Notes: generated from the sequence alone by a model not told the origin. A DNA stretch of 64,000 bases from Candidatus Aminicenantota bacterium (GCA_003141555.1 PLMN01000030.1:30095-94094); one strand, 5' to 3'. Numbered from the stretch's first letter, positions 25,037-34,124 are shown. Numbers and translations are program-made.

Positions 25037-26594
25037 ATTCGACGGCCCTCATCTCCCGGATCACCGTGACCTTGATCTGGCCGGGATAATCGAGCTCGCT
25101 CTTGATCTTGGCCGCGATCTCCTTGGCGATAAGGGCCGCCCTGTCGTCGGAGACCTTTTGCGACTCGACCATGATCCGGATCTCGCGGCCGGCCTGCAGG
25201 GCGAACGCCTTGCCGACGCCCTCGAATCCCTTGGCCAGGGTCTCGAGCTTCTCCAGCCGCTTGATGTACGACTCCAAGAGCTCGCGGCGCGCCCCGGGCC
25301 GCGCGGCCGAGAGCGTGTCAGCCGACTGGACGAGGACGGCCTCGATCGAGGGAAAGTCCACGTCGCGGTGATGGCTGGCGATCGCCTGGACCACCGGCTC
25401 GGACTCGCCGTACTTGCGGCAGAGCTCGACGCTGAGCTCGGTATGCGTGCCCTCGACCTCGCGGTCGACGGCCTTGCCGATGTCGTGGAGCAGCCCGGCC
25501 CGCAGGGCGACCTGGGTGTTGAGGCCGAGCTCGGTGGCCATGGCCGCCGAAAGGAAGGCCACCTCCTTCGAATGCTGGAGGACGTTCTGGCCGTAGCTCG
25601 TCCGGTAGCGGAGCCGGCCGAGGAGCTTGATCAGCTCGGGATGCACGTTCTGGACGTGGAGCTCGTAGGCCGTCGACTCCCCTTCCTGACGGATCTTCTC
25701 CTCGAGGTCGGCCCGGACGCTTTCCACGATCTCTTCGATCCGGGCGGGATGGATCCGGCCGTCGATGACGAGCTTCTGGATCGCCAGGCGGGCCGTCTCG
25801 CGGCGGATGGGATCGAAGCTCGAGAGGATGACCGCCTCGGGGGTGTCGTCGACGATGATGTCGACCCCCGTGGCCGTCTCCAAAGCCCGGATGTTGCGGC
25901 CCTCGCGGCCGATGATCCGGCCCTTCATGTCCTCGCTCGGCAGATCGACGACCGAAACCGTCGATTCGACGACGTGCTCGGCCGCGGACCGCTGGATGGC
26001 CTGGCTGATGATCTCGCTCGCGAGCTGGCGGCTCCTGGCCCGCGTGTCCTCCTCGACCCTCTTGACGACCTGGACGGCCTCGAGCTTGGCCTCGTCCTCG
26101 ATCTTGCGGATGAGCTGGCTCTTGGCCTCCTCCTGGCTGAGCCCGGCGACGCGCTCGAGCTCCTGCACCTGCTGCTGGACCAGGGTGGCGGCCTTCTCCT
26201 CGAGGGCCTCAATGTCCTTTTCCTTCTGTTCGACCCGGCGCTCCTTGTTCGTGATCTCGCGGTCGCGCCGGTCCACGCCTTGGAGCTTGCGGTCGAGGTT
26301 CTCTTCCTTATTGACCAGCCGGCGCTCGGTCTCGTTGAGCTTGCGGCGCTTTTCCCGGGTCTGGAACTCGAACTCCGAGTCCGCGGAGTCGAGCTTGGTC
26401 TTGGCCTGCTGCAGGGCGTCCTTGACGATCTTCTCGGATTGGGTCCGGGCCTGGGCCAGGGAGTCCTCCGCCTCTTGGCGGGCCCGGGACAGGCCCTTGA
26501 TTCCGGCGCTCTTCCTCTGCAGGACGACGATGACGACCGCCGCCGCGAGGAGCAGGGCGCCCAAGACTGCGATTACGACTGGGCTACTCACCAT
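25026..26594 (-). CDS. rny: Ribonuclease Y
   Basis: Membrane-anchored endoribonuclease that starts mRNA decay. The 522-residue protein has one N-terminal membrane helix (about 5-26), a long Glu/Lys/Arg coiled coil to about residue 200, a KH domain ([15 protein letters not shown]) and an HD domain with [10 protein letters not shown], then the C-terminal signature [12 protein letters not shown]. Length is normal. It sits between zapA and ymdB; the zapA gap carries a GC-rich stretch described separately. Confidence 0.96.
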   Translation of the reverse strand: MVSSPVVIAVLGALLLAAAVVIVVLQRKSAGIKGLSRARQEAEDSLAQARTQSEKIVKDALQQAKTKLDSADSEFEFQTREKRRKLNETERRLVNKEENLDRKLQGVDRRDREITNKERRVEQKEKDIEALEEKAATLVQQQVQELERVAGLSQEEAKSQLIRKIEDEAKLEAVQVVKRVEEDTRARSRQLASEIISQAIQRSAAEHVVESTVSVVDLPSEDMKGRIIGREGRNIRALETATGVDIIVDDTPEAVILSSFDPIRRETARLAIQKLVIDGRIHPARIEEIVESVRADLEEKIRQEGESTAYELHVQNVHPELIKLLGRLRYRTSYGQNVLQHSKEVAFLSAAMATELGLNTQVALRAGLLHDIGKAVDREVEGTHTELSVELCRKYGESEPVVQAIASHHRDVDFPSIEAVLVQSADTLSAARPGARRELLESYIKRLEKLETLAKGFEGVGKAFALQAGREIRIMVESQKVSDDRAALIAKEIAAKIKSELDYPGQIKVTVIREMRAVEYAR

Positions 26595-26700
26595 TCACCT
26601 CCTGTGAGTCCAGGCGGCGAGGCGAATCGAGGCGAAAGGGAGAGCTTACGGGGCGGGAGTTCCCGCCGGGCCGTGCCCCCGGAGCGCCGGCGTGTCCGGC
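26595..26700 (-). other. Structured GC-rich gap between zapA and rny (possible small RNA)
   Basis: On the minus strand this 106-bp gap contains hairpins (GGCGGGAACTCCCGCC and a GCCGG/CCGGC pair) ahead of the rny ribosome-binding site AGGAGGTG. In several diderm phyla the 6S RNA gene lies next to zapA, so the position is suggestive, but the gap is shorter than a normal 6S RNA of about 180 nt. I cannot confirm an RNA gene. Confidence 0.3.
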
Positions 26701-27030
26701 CTAGGGGGTCGAATTCTCGATATTCGTGTACGCATGGTCATCTTTTAATAGCCGGCTCTCCAGGCTTTCGATCTCTGTCTCCATCTGGCCCAGCGCCTCG
26801 TCCAGATGATCCAGCCGCTTGCGACAGACGAAAAAGTCGTCCGCGATGTTCAAGAGGGCGAGGATCGCGATCTTGAGCGCGTCCGTCGATTTCGACTTGA
26901 CGGCGATTTCATGCATCTTCTGGTCGACGTAGGACGTCAGATGGTTGACGTACTTTTCGTCCTCTTCACCTTTGACTCGTATTTTATAGGGTCTTCCGTA
27001 GACCTCGATTTCGATGATCTTGTCAATCAT
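26701..27030 (-). CDS. zapA: Cell division protein ZapA
   Basis: A 109-residue ZapA, which binds and bundles FtsZ. The N-terminal beta-hairpin (IIEIEVYGRPYKIRVKGEED) and following helix (YVNHLTSYVDQKMHEIA) match the family, as does ALLNIADDFF; the C-terminal part is a coiled coil. Its ATG overlaps the stop of the upstream coiled-coil gene (ATGA), so they are coupled. Confidence 0.9.
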   Translation of the reverse strand: MIDKIIEIEVYGRPYKIRVKGEEDEKYVNHLTSYVDQKMHEIAVKSKSTDALKIAILALLNIADDFFVCRKRLDHLDEALGQMETEIESLESRLLKDDHAYTNIENSTP

Positions 27031-27287
27031 ATCCCGAGTTTGTCGATCTGGCCGATCAGGGTTTCGATCCGGCCCTTGATGCTCTCCCTTTCATTCTCGT
27101 ACCTTTTGATCTCCTCGTCAAGCTTCCCGGCCCGCCGGGTGAGGTCATCCATCTCCTTCTTCTCGAGGCGGAGCTCTTTGACCTGCTGGCGGAGCTTCTC
27201 GTTCTCGCCGGCCAGCTTGTTCACGTAGTCGATGACGTGGCCGATTTTGCCTTCCAGGACTTTGATGCGATCGAGTTCATCGGTCAT
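27027..27287 (-). CDS. Small coiled-coil protein, ZapB-like
   Basis: 86 residues, almost entirely a predicted coiled coil (heptads from about residue 5 to 80, e.g. KLRQQVKELRLEKKEMDDL). Size, composition and the position directly before zapA match ZapB-like Z-ring factors. It overlaps pheT upstream and zapA downstream by ATGA junctions. Sequence alone cannot separate it from other short coiled coils. Confidence 0.7.
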   Translation of the reverse strand: MTDELDRIKVLEGKIGHVIDYVNKLAGENEKLRQQVKELRLEKKEMDDLTRRAGKLDEEIKRYENERESIKGRIETLIGQIDKLGI

Positions 27288-29335
27288 TCGGATCCTCCTT
27301 CGCGGAGTTGGATTTTCAGGGCGGCCTTCAGGGCCATGAGGAGCTTGTGCTCAGCCTTGTCCACGTCCTCGGCGGTGAGGGTCGCCTTGGCGTTCCGGTA
27401 GACGAATCGCAGCGACAAGCTGGCCTTGTCCTTGGGGACGGGATCGCCCGCGTAGCGGTCGATGATCCCGAACTCTTCGAGGTACGGGACGGACATCTTC
27501 TCCATGGCCGACTTGATCTCCTGGTACGGGACCGCGCGGTCCACGAGGAACGACAGGTCGCGGACGACGGCCGGGAACTTGGGCAGGGGTTGGTATTCGA
27601 ACGGCTTGGGCTGCTTGTCGAACAGCGTCGCGAGGTCGATCTCGGCCGCGTAAACCGGCCCCGGGATTCCGTAGGCGGGCAGGAGGCGGCCGTCCACCTT
27701 GCCCATCACCCCGATCTTCTCGCCTTTGTAGGCGATGGAGAGGGCCGCCCCCTCCTCGAAGAACGGGTGGGGCGCTTCCTCGAAGGTCAGGGCGGCGTAG
27801 CGCAGGGCTTCGAGGGCCGCCTCGACCGCACCCTTGAGATGGAAGAGCTGGGCCGGCTCCGGCTTTTCCTTCCAGCCCGGGACGCCGAGGAGCCCGGTCG
27901 CGCTCAGGCCGAGGGTCAGGCGCTCGACCGGGCCTTCCTCGAGCCGGGCGTAGACGTTCCCGATCTCGAAGATGGGCACGCCGGCCAGGCCGCGGTTCAG
28001 GTTCCAGGCGGTGTTCTCGAGCAGCCCGCCGAGGAGGGTCGAGCGAAGGACGGCCGCCTTCGAGGAGATGGGGTTGCGGATCGCGACCGGGGTCCGGCCG
28101 CTGGCGAGGGCGGCCTCCTTCTCGGGGTCGGCGAAGCTCTGGTTGATGACCTCGTCGAACCCGTAGTGGAAGAGTTGCGTGCTCAGGCGCCGCAGGCGCT
28201 CCTTGTCCGTGGGCCCGGGCTCGAGGACGTCGAGCGGCGGGACGACGGACGGGATCTTGTCGTAGCCGTAGAAGCGGGCGATCTCCTCGACGAGGTCGGC
28301 CTCGTGCTCGATGTCGACCCGGAAGGACGGCGCCTGGACGCGCCAGATGCCGTTAGTCCCGCTCTTGAGCGAGAAGCCGAGACTCTCGAGCGTCTTCTCG
28401 ATAAAGGGCCCGCCGGGGTCGGCGCCGAGGAGGTCGGCCACGCGCCGCGCGCGGAGGACGATCTCCTTGGGCTTGCGCGGCTTGGGATAGACATCCACTA
28501 TCTCGCGGGACGTCTTCCCCCCGAACGGAGTCAGGAGGGAGGCGGCCATCAGGGCGGCCTGCGGGGCGAAGCCGATGTCGGCCCCGCGCTCGAAGCGGTA
28601 GCTGGCGTCGGTCGAGAGCTCGAGCGCCTTGCGCGTCTTGCGGATCGACACCGGGTCGAACGTCGCGCTCTCGATGAACACGTCCGTGGTCGTCTCCGAG
28701 ACGGCCGACGCCTCGCCGCCGATGACGCCGGCCACGCCCACGGGCCGCTTCTCGTCGGCGATGACCAGCATGTCCGGCTGGAGGGTGACGTCCCGGCCGT
28801 CGAGCGTCCGGATCGTCTCGCCCTTCTTCGCCCGACGGACCACGATCTTCGGGCCGCTCAAGCGGGCCAGGTCGAAGGTGTGGATCGGCTGGCCCGTGGC
28901 GAACAGGACGTAGTTCGAGACGTCGACGATGTTGTTGAGAGGCTTGAGGCCCATGGCCTCGAGGCGTTCCCTGAGGATGTCGGGCGAGGGCCCGATCTTG
29001 ATCCCCTTGACCACGACCCCGCAGTACCGCGGGCAGAGGTCCTCGTCGAGGATCTGGACGTCGATGAGATCGGCCGTGCGCGCGGAGAGCTCGACGACCG
29101 GCCAGGTCCGCTCCTTGAGCGGCCGGCCGAGCATGGCCGCGACCTCGCGGGCCAGGCCGAGATGTCCGAGCGTGTCGGGCCGGTTGGCGTAGGTCTCGAC
29201 CTCGAGGACGACGTCCCCGCCCCTCTCCTCGGTGCGCTCGGCGACCAAGCCGATCATGGTCAGCCGGTCGAGGAGCTGGCGGAGGGGGACGTCGACGTCG
29301 ACGTATTCCTTGAGCCAATTCAGACTGATTTTCAT
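27284..29335 (-). CDS. pheT: Phenylalanyl-tRNA synthetase beta subunit lacking the tRNA-binding (EMAP-II) domain
   Basis: The 683-residue beta chain contains the B1 start ([15 protein letters not shown]), then passes straight to VVLEVETYANRPDTLGHLGL; the roughly 110-residue OB-fold tRNA-binding insert of E. coli PheT is missing. The B3/B4 editing domain, B5, the catalytic-like core and the C-terminal FDX-ACB domain (KDKASLSLRFVYRNAKATLT) are present. I start at the ATG at 29335, which overlaps the pheS stop (ATGA); the longer open frame upstream only reads through pheS. Confidence 0.94.
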   Translation of the reverse strand: MKISLNWLKEYVDVDVPLRQLLDRLTMIGLVAERTEERGGDVVLEVETYANRPDTLGHLGLAREVAAMLGRPLKERTWPVVELSARTADLIDVQILDEDLCPRYCGVVVKGIKIGPSPDILRERLEAMGLKPLNNIVDVSNYVLFATGQPIHTFDLARLSGPKIVVRRAKKGETIRTLDGRDVTLQPDMLVIADEKRPVGVAGVIGGEASAVSETTTDVFIESATFDPVSIRKTRKALELSTDASYRFERGADIGFAPQAALMAASLLTPFGGKTSREIVDVYPKPRKPKEIVLRARRVADLLGADPGGPFIEKTLESLGFSLKSGTNGIWRVQAPSFRVDIEHEADLVEEIARFYGYDKIPSVVPPLDVLEPGPTDKERLRRLSTQLFHYGFDEVINQSFADPEKEAALASGRTPVAIRNPISSKAAVLRSTLLGGLLENTAWNLNRGLAGVPIFEIGNVYARLEEGPVERLTLGLSATGLLGVPGWKEKPEPAQLFHLKGAVEAALEALRYAALTFEEAPHPFFEEGAALSIAYKGEKIGVMGKVDGRLLPAYGIPGPVYAAEIDLATLFDKQPKPFEYQPLPKFPAVVRDLSFLVDRAVPYQEIKSAMEKMSVPYLEEFGIIDRYAGDPVPKDKASLSLRFVYRNAKATLTAEDVDKAEHKLLMALKAALKIQLREGGSE

Positions 29336-30381
29336 TTGAGGTGAAACTGCCGGATGAACCGGAGGTCGTTTTCGAAGAAGTAGCGCATGTCCTGGATCCC
29401 GAAGGCGAACATCGCCGTCCGGTCGATGCCCAGGCCGAAGGCCCAGCCCGAGTACTTCTCGGGATCGATGTTGACGTTCTTGAAGACCTGGGGATCGACC
29501 AGGCCCGAGCCCAGGATCTCCTTCCAGCCCGTGCCGCCGCAGACGCGGCAGGCGGGGTCCTTCTGGCCGCAGGCCAGGCACTCGATGTCGACCTCGGCCG
29601 AGGGCTCGGTGAACGGGAAGAAGCTCGGCCGGAAGCGGATCTTGAGCTTCTCGCCGAACAGCCGCCGGAGGAAATGCTCGAGCGTCCCCTTGAGGTGGGC
29701 GAAGGTGATGCCCTCGTCGACGACCAGTCCTTCGAGCTGGAAGAACATGGGCAGGTGGGTCGGATCGGGCACGTCGCGGCGGAAGACCTTGCCGGGGATG
29801 ATGATCCGGATCGGGGGCTTCTGCTTCTCCATCACCCGGATCTGGACGGGCGAGGTGTGCGTCCGGAGGAGGAGCGTGTCGTTGATGTAGAGCGTGTCCC
29901 AGTTGTCGCGCGCCGGGTGGTGGGGCGGGAAGTTGAGCGCCTCGAAATTGTAGTAGTCGGTCTCGATCTCGGGGCCCTCGGCGATGGAGAAGCCCATCTC
30001 GAGGAAGATCGCCTCGAGCTCCTGCTGGAAGAGGCGGACCGGATGGGCGGCGCCCCAGGGCAGCCGCCGGCCGGGCAGGGTCAGATCGAGGTCGGGCCGG
30101 GCCTTGGCCGGGACCTTGAGCTTGGCCTCGAGGGCGGCCAGGCGGTCCTGGACCTCGGTCTTGAGGGCGTTGATCAGCTGTCCCCCGGCCGGGCGGTCCT
30201 CGGCCGGGAGCGTCTTCATCTCCTCGAAGAGAAGGGTGACGTAGCCGCGCTTGCGGCTCAGGAACTGGTTGCGAACCTCGTCGAGGGCCTTGAGGTCCCG
30301 GACGGAGGCGGACTCGTCCGCAAGCTTCGTCCGATAAGCTTCGATCGTCGTCGAAAACTTATGCAGGCTGGGAGAGGGCAT
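29332..30381 (-). CDS. pheS: Phenylalanyl-tRNA synthetase alpha subunit
   Basis: The 349-residue catalytic subunit has the N-terminal coiled coil, [19 protein letters not shown], motif 2 ([19 protein letters not shown]) and the motif 3 region [18 protein letters not shown]. Phe/Phe substitution appears in PMFFQLEG where His-Gln is more usual. The ATG lies 23 bp inside the end of rplT, and the stop overlaps pheT, so rplT-pheS-pheT are translated in series. Confidence 0.95.
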   Translation of the reverse strand: MPSPSLHKFSTTIEAYRTKLADESASVRDLKALDEVRNQFLSRKRGYVTLLFEEMKTLPAEDRPAGGQLINALKTEVQDRLAALEAKLKVPAKARPDLDLTLPGRRLPWGAAHPVRLFQQELEAIFLEMGFSIAEGPEIETDYYNFEALNFPPHHPARDNWDTLYINDTLLLRTHTSPVQIRVMEKQKPPIRIIIPGKVFRRDVPDPTHLPMFFQLEGLVVDEGITFAHLKGTLEHFLRRLFGEKLKIRFRPSFFPFTEPSAEVDIECLACGQKDPACRVCGGTGWKEILGSGLVDPQVFKNVNIDPEKYSGWAFGLGIDRTAMFAFGIQDMRYFFENDLRFIRQFHLK

Positions 30382-30724
30382 CTTTGGCTTTCGCGGCGAT
30401 CCGGCTGAACGTCTCGGGCGCGTTCACCGCGAGCTCGGCCAGCACCTTGCGGTCGAGCTCGATGCCGAGCATCTTGAGGCCCTGGATGAAGCGGCTGTAA
30501 GTCAGGCCGTTGAGCATGGCCGCGGCCTTGACCCGGATGATCCAGAGGCGACGGAACTCACGCTTCTTGGTCCGCCGGTCGCGATAGGCGTAAGTCAGGG
30601 CGTGCTCCACCGCCTCCTTGGCCGTCCGGTAGTTGGAGCTTCGCGCGCCCCAGTAGCCTTTGGCCTGCTTGAGGATCTTGACTCTTCGGTTTTTCTTCTT
30701 GAAACCGCGTTTGGCTCGTGGCAT
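30359..30724 (-). CDS. rplT: Ribosomal protein L20
   Basis: 121 residues with the classical start [19 protein letters not shown] and the [20 protein letters not shown] core. Binds 23S rRNA early in large-subunit assembly; in many bacteria L20 represses its own operon. It lies 30 bp after rpmI and overlaps pheS by 23 bp. Confidence 0.97.
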   Translation of the reverse strand: MPRAKRGFKKKNRRVKILKQAKGYWGARSSNYRTAKEAVEHALTYAYRDRRTKKREFRRLWIIRVKAAAMLNGLTYSRFIQGLKMLGIELDRKVLAELAVNAPETFSRIAAKAKDALSQPA

Positions 30725-30754
30725 GGAATTCTCCGTGACTCAGATTCGAAAAAA

Positions 30755-30955
30755 TCAGAACTCGTAGGGCAGCATCTTGCGGACCGTGCGGATGTCCGCC
30801 TGGCTGACGAGGGTCTTCCGGCCGAGGTTCCGCTTCCGCTTGGAATCCTTGGTTGTCAGGATGTGGCGCCTATTGGCTTTGCTGCGGGCCACCTTCTTGT
30901 TGCCCGTGACTCGGAACCGTTTTTTCGCTCCCTTGTGGGTTTTTAGCTTTGGCAT
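30755..30955 (-). CDS. rpmI: Ribosomal protein L35
   Basis: 66 residues starting MPKLKTHKGAKKRFRVTGN, standard for L35. Its first 86 nt are shared, in another frame, with the 3' end of infC. The ribosome-binding site AGGAGG lies inside the infC coding sequence. Confidence 0.97.
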   Translation of the reverse strand: MPKLKTHKGAKKRFRVTGNKKVARSKANRRHILTTKDSKRKRNLGRKTLVSQADIRTVRKMLPYEF

Positions 30956-31511
30956 CTTTTCCTCCTGTTTTCGCGGGGATGAGCAGCGCCGACACGGCCC
31001 AATCCTGTTTCCGCATGTCTCCGTCCTGCTTGCCGACCCCGTCGATGTCCTGGAGGACCCGGCCGAGGATCTGGACGCCCATCTCCGGCCTCGACTTCTC
31101 GCGGCCGCGGAGCATGACCGTGATCTTCACCTTGTTGCCGTCGTCGAGGAAGCGCTTGACGTGCTTCATCTTGAAATCGTAATCATGGACGCTGATCTTC
31201 GGCCGGAACTTGATCTCCTTGATCTGGATCGTCTTCTGATGCCTCTTGGCCTCGTGGTCCTGTTTGTGCAGCTCGTACAGGAACTTGCCATAGTCCATGA
31301 TCCGGCAGACGGGCGGCTGGGCCGCCGGGGCGATCTCGACCAGGTCGAGGCCCTGCTGCCGGGCGACGGCGAGGGCGTCGGCCGCGGACATGACGCCTAA
31401 TTGCTTCTTCTCGTCGTCGATCACCCGGATTTCTCCGGAGCGGATCATCTCGTTGATCCGGTGGGGTCTCGGCTTGCTGCTGGGCGGATAAGGTTGTCTT
31501 CCTCTAAAAAT
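30870..31511 (-). CDS. infC: Translation initiation factor IF-3 with AUU start
   Basis: IF-3 proofreads initiator tRNA and start codon choice. The familiar N-terminus (RINE...GEIRVIDDEKKQLGVM) is only reached by starting upstream of the first ATG (31448). An in-frame ATT at 31509-31511 has GGAGG six bases upstream and gives a 213-residue protein; AUU is the conserved, autoregulated infC start in E. coli. Core motifs KEIKFRPKISVHDYDFK and the C-terminal RGRE domain are present. The C-terminus runs about 35 residues beyond the usual end (from TGGKDAKAKN) and overlaps rpmI by 86 nt. It follows thrS by 12 bp. Confidence 0.92.
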   Translation of the reverse strand: MFRGRQPYPPSSKPRPHRINEMIRSGEIRVIDDEKKQLGVMSAADALAVARQQGLDLVEIAPAAQPPVCRIMDYGKFLYELHKQDHEAKRHQKTIQIKEIKFRPKISVHDYDFKMKHVKRFLDDGNKVKITVMLRGREKSRPEMGVQILGRVLQDIDGVGKQDGDMRKQDWAVSALLIPAKTGGKDAKAKNPQGSEKTVPSHGQQEGGPQQSQ

Positions 31512-31525
31512 GTCGGGCCTCCTTC
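31505..31525 (-). promoter_or_regulatory. infC ribosome-binding site and AUU start
   Basis: Minus strand reads GAAGGAGGCCCGACATT: a strong Shine-Dalgarno followed by ATT and then TTT AGA GGA in frame with IF-3. This arrangement allows IF-3 to limit its own synthesis by discriminating against AUU. Confidence 0.75.
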
Positions 31526-33308
31526 AAAGATTCACGGTCAGTGATTTATTTTCGACCAGCGTCTTGACGCCGGCGATGAGCGCGGCCAAGTCCACGGTCC
31601 CCTTGTCGCCCTGGCCGTGGACGCGGAGCGAGGCCGTGCCGGCGGCGACTTCCTTGTCGCCGGCGATCAGGATCAGCGGCACCTTCAGGCGCTCGGCCTC
31701 GCGAATCTTGTAATTGAGCTTCTCCCGCCGCAGGTCGGCCAGGGGCCGGAGGCCCGCCCGGCGGAGCGTATCCTCGAGCGTCTTCGCGTAATCGTCGTGG
31801 CGCTCGGCGATGGGCAGGATCGCGACCTGGACCGGGGCGAGCCACAGGGGGAAGTTGCCGTTGTAATGCTCGATCAGGATGCCGAAGAAGCGCTCGAGCG
31901 AGCCCATCAGGGCCCGGTGGATCATGTAAGGCTGGTGCCCCTGGCCGTCGGGGCCGATATACGACATCCCGAAACGGGCCGGCTCGTTGAAGTCGAACTG
32001 GATGGTGGTGCACTGCCACAGGCGACCGATTGCGTCCTTGACCTTGATGTCGATCTTGGGACCGTAGAAGACCGCCTCGCCCTCCATCCGCTCGTAGGCG
32101 AAGCCGCGGGCGTCGAGGGCCTTGACCAGCGAGGCCTCGGCTTCCGTCCACATCTCGTCGCTCCCGGCGTATTTGGACGTGTTCTTGGGATCCCGGACGG
32201 AGAGCTCGATCTTGTTGTCGGTGAAGCCGAAATCGCCGAGGATGCTGGTCGAGAAGTCGAGCACCCGCAGGATCTCGGCCTCCATCTGGTCGGGCGTGCA
32301 GAAGATGTGAGCGTCGTCCTGGGTGAAGCCCCGGACGCGGAGCAGGCCGTGGAGGACGCCGCTGCGCTCGTAGCGGTAAACCGTCCCGAGCTCGGCCCAG
32401 CGCAGGGGCAGGTCGCGGTAGGAGCGCATCCTCGATTTGTAGATCAGGATATGGAACGGGCAGTTCATCGGCTTCAGGTAGTAGTTCTGCCCGTCGATGT
32501 CCATCGGCGAATACATGCCGTCCTTGTAGAAATCGAGGTGGCCCGACGTCTGCCACAGGATCTCCCGCCCGAGGTGGGGGGTGTAGAGGACGTCGTAGCC
32601 GCCGGCCCAGTGGCGCTCGCGCCAGTACTGCTCGATGATCGCCCGGATGCGGGCGCCTTTGGGATGCCAGAGGATCAGCCCGCCGCCGAGCTCTTCGGCG
32701 GTGCTATAAAGGTCGAGCTCGACGCCGAGCCGGCGGTGGTCGCGCTTCCGGGCCTCCTCGATGAGGACCAGGTAGTCATCGAGCTCCTTGCGGGTCGGGA
32801 ACGCGGTCCCATAGATCCGCTGGAGCTGGAGGCCCCGCTCGTCGCCCTTCCAGTAGGCGCCGGAGACCGAGAGGAGCTTGAAGTGGGCCAGGGCGCCGGT
32901 CGAGGCGAGATGCGGGCCGAGGCAGAAATCGACGAACTCGCCCTGCCGGTAGCAGGTGACGAAGTCGCCCCCCTTCTCCCGGATGAGCTCCACCTTGAGG
33001 GTTTGGCCCAAGCCCTGGAATAAGCCGATGGCCTCGTCCTTGGGCAGAGTCAGCTTTTCGATGCGCATGTCGAGGGCGACGATCCGGCGCATCTTCTCCT
33101 CGATGGCGCTGAGGTCTTCGGTGCTGAACGGGGTGTCCCGGAGGAAGTCGTAGAAAAAGCCGTTGTCCACGGCCGGGCCGATCCCCGCCTGCGTTCCCGG
33201 GAAGAGCTCGAGAACGGCGTGGGCGAGGAGGTGGGCCGTGCTGTGGCGCAGCGTCTCAAGGGCGTCGGCCGGGCCGGCGCCAGTGTGTTTCGCGTTGTCG
33301 TTGGCCAT
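31524..33308 (-). CDS. thrS: Threonyl-tRNA synthetase lacking the TGS domain
   Basis: About 594 residues. The protein begins directly with the editing domain (LRHSTAHLLAHAV, HxxxH; CLGPH), lacking the N-terminal TGS domain of about 60 residues. The class II core has zinc ligands (MNCPFH, DDAH, MIH), motif 2 (RVRGFTQDDAH) and motif 3 (RALMGSLERFF), then the anticodon-binding domain. Starts ATG 33314 and 33308 are two codons apart; the GGAAGAG box fits 33308 better. The upstream open frame is Arg/Pro/Gly-rich and not part of the family. First protein gene after tRNA-Val in the long minus-strand cluster. Confidence 0.95.
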   Translation of the reverse strand: MANDNAKHTGAGPADALETLRHSTAHLLAHAVLELFPGTQAGIGPAVDNGFFYDFLRDTPFSTEDLSAIEEKMRRIVALDMRIEKLTLPKDEAIGLFQGLGQTLKVELIREKGGDFVTCYRQGEFVDFCLGPHLASTGALAHFKLLSVSGAYWKGDERGLQLQRIYGTAFPTRKELDDYLVLIEEARKRDHRRLGVELDLYSTAEELGGGLILWHPKGARIRAIIEQYWRERHWAGGYDVLYTPHLGREILWQTSGHLDFYKDGMYSPMDIDGQNYYLKPMNCPFHILIYKSRMRSYRDLPLRWAELGTVYRYERSGVLHGLLRVRGFTQDDAHIFCTPDQMEAEILRVLDFSTSILGDFGFTDNKIELSVRDPKNTSKYAGSDEMWTEAEASLVKALDARGFAYERMEGEAVFYGPKIDIKVKDAIGRLWQCTTIQFDFNEPARFGMSYIGPDGQGHQPYMIHRALMGSLERFFGILIEHYNGNFPLWLAPVQVAILPIAERHDDYAKTLEDTLRRAGLRPLADLRREKLNYKIREAERLKVPLILIAGDKEVAAGTASLRVHGQGDKGTVDLAALIAGVKTLVENKSLTVNL

Positions 33309-33483
33309 GCTCATCTCTTCCGGGGGAAAGAAGCGAGGGAAAGGCGTCCTCGGTTGAAGCCTGCCCCCTTTTCCTCGCCGTCCCGATCCCGGCCACCCGC
33401 CGCCGCGCGGCGAGGGACGGACAAACCGCAAAAAAAGGCGTCAGATCGATCTATCGTATCCGGACACTCCCATGCGTGGACAA

Positions 33484-33558
33484 TGGTAGGCGCGGAGGGG
33501 ATTGAACCCACGGCCTCTTCCGTGTCAGGGAAGCGCTCTCCCACTGAGCTACGCGCCT
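33484..33558 (-). tRNA. tRNA-Val(GAC)
   Basis: A full cloverleaf on the minus strand: acceptor AGGCGCG/CGCGCCT, D-stem GCTC/GAGC, anticodon stem CTTCC/GGAAG around loop CTGACAC (anticodon GAC, valine), T-loop TTCAATC, discriminator A and an encoded CCA. The T-stem GTGGG/CCCTC has one U-U mismatch. It stands upstream of thrS. Confidence 0.95.
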
Positions 33559-33582
33559 AAGCTCGACTTTAAGAGCGCGTAT

Positions 33583-33611
33583 ATATTAATGAAAACACTA
33601 CGTCAGGTCAA
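33583..33611 (-). promoter_or_regulatory. Predicted sigma-70 promoter of tRNA-Val
   Basis: Minus strand TTGACC (33611-33606), 17-bp spacer, TAATAT (33588-33583), 24 bp before the tRNA. It may also feed thrS and the following genes if there is no terminator. Confidence 0.75.
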
Positions 33612-33620
33612 CCGATTTGA

Positions 33621-33626
33621 TATAAT
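33621..33626 (+). promoter_or_regulatory. -10 box immediately before the YfcE-like gene
   Basis: A perfect TATAAT ends 6 bp before the ATG at 33633, so transcription would start on or near the ATG. No good -35 hexamer is visible, and the site overlaps the divergent tRNA promoter region. Confidence 0.5.
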
Positions 33627-33632
33627 CATCCC

Positions 33633-34118
33633 ATGCGGATTGGAATTCTCGCGGATTCGCACGACAACCGGCCGATCATCGGCGGGGCCGCCGCCCTGTT
33701 CAAGGCGGCGGGATGCGGGCTGGTCATCCACGCCGGGGATTTCGTCGCCCCGTTCGCCGCCCGGGAGCTGGAAAAGGCGGGCTGTCCCGTCCGGGCGGTC
33801 TACGGCAACTGCGACGGCGAGAAGGCCGGGCTCGCGGCGGCGCTCGCCGCGTTCGGGACCATCGGGGAGGCGCCGGCCGTCTTCGAATTCGCGGGGCTCA
33901 GATTCCTGGTCACCCACTTGGACACGTCGGTTGCAAGATATATAAAAAAAAACAAATACGATGTCATCGTCTACGGCCACACCCATAAGCCCGACGTTCG
34001 GCGCGCCGGGAAGGCACTGATCGTCAATCCCGGCGAGGCCGGGGGCTGGGTGACCGGCCGCTCGACCGTGGCGCTGCTGGATACGGAGACGATTTCGGCA
34101 GAAATCGTCGGCATTTAA
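33633..34118 (+). CDS. YfcE/MJ0936-family metallophosphoesterase
   Basis: A 161-residue calcineurin-like phosphoesterase with all metal motifs: DSHDN near residue 8, HAGDF, GNCDGE, THLD and GHTHKPD. Small proteins of this family hydrolyse phosphodiesters; the natural substrate is unknown. There is no Shine-Dalgarno sequence and a TATAAT is almost adjacent to the ATG, which suggests a leaderless mRNA. Followed by a family C repeat fragment and then the cPGS-like gene. Confidence 0.88.
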   Translation: MRIGILADSHDNRPIIGGAAALFKAAGCGLVIHAGDFVAPFAARELEKAGCPVRAVYGNCDGEKAGLAAALAAFGTIGEAPAVFEFAGLRFLVTHLDTSVARYIKKNKYDVIVYGHTHKPDVRRAGKALIVNPGEAGGWVTGRSTVALLDTETISAEIVGI

Positions 34119-34124
34119 TGACTC

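Noticed and set aside
29336..29581. N-terminal extension of PheT
   Set aside because: The open frame upstream of the ATG at 29335 is pheS read in another frame and resembles no tRNA-binding domain.
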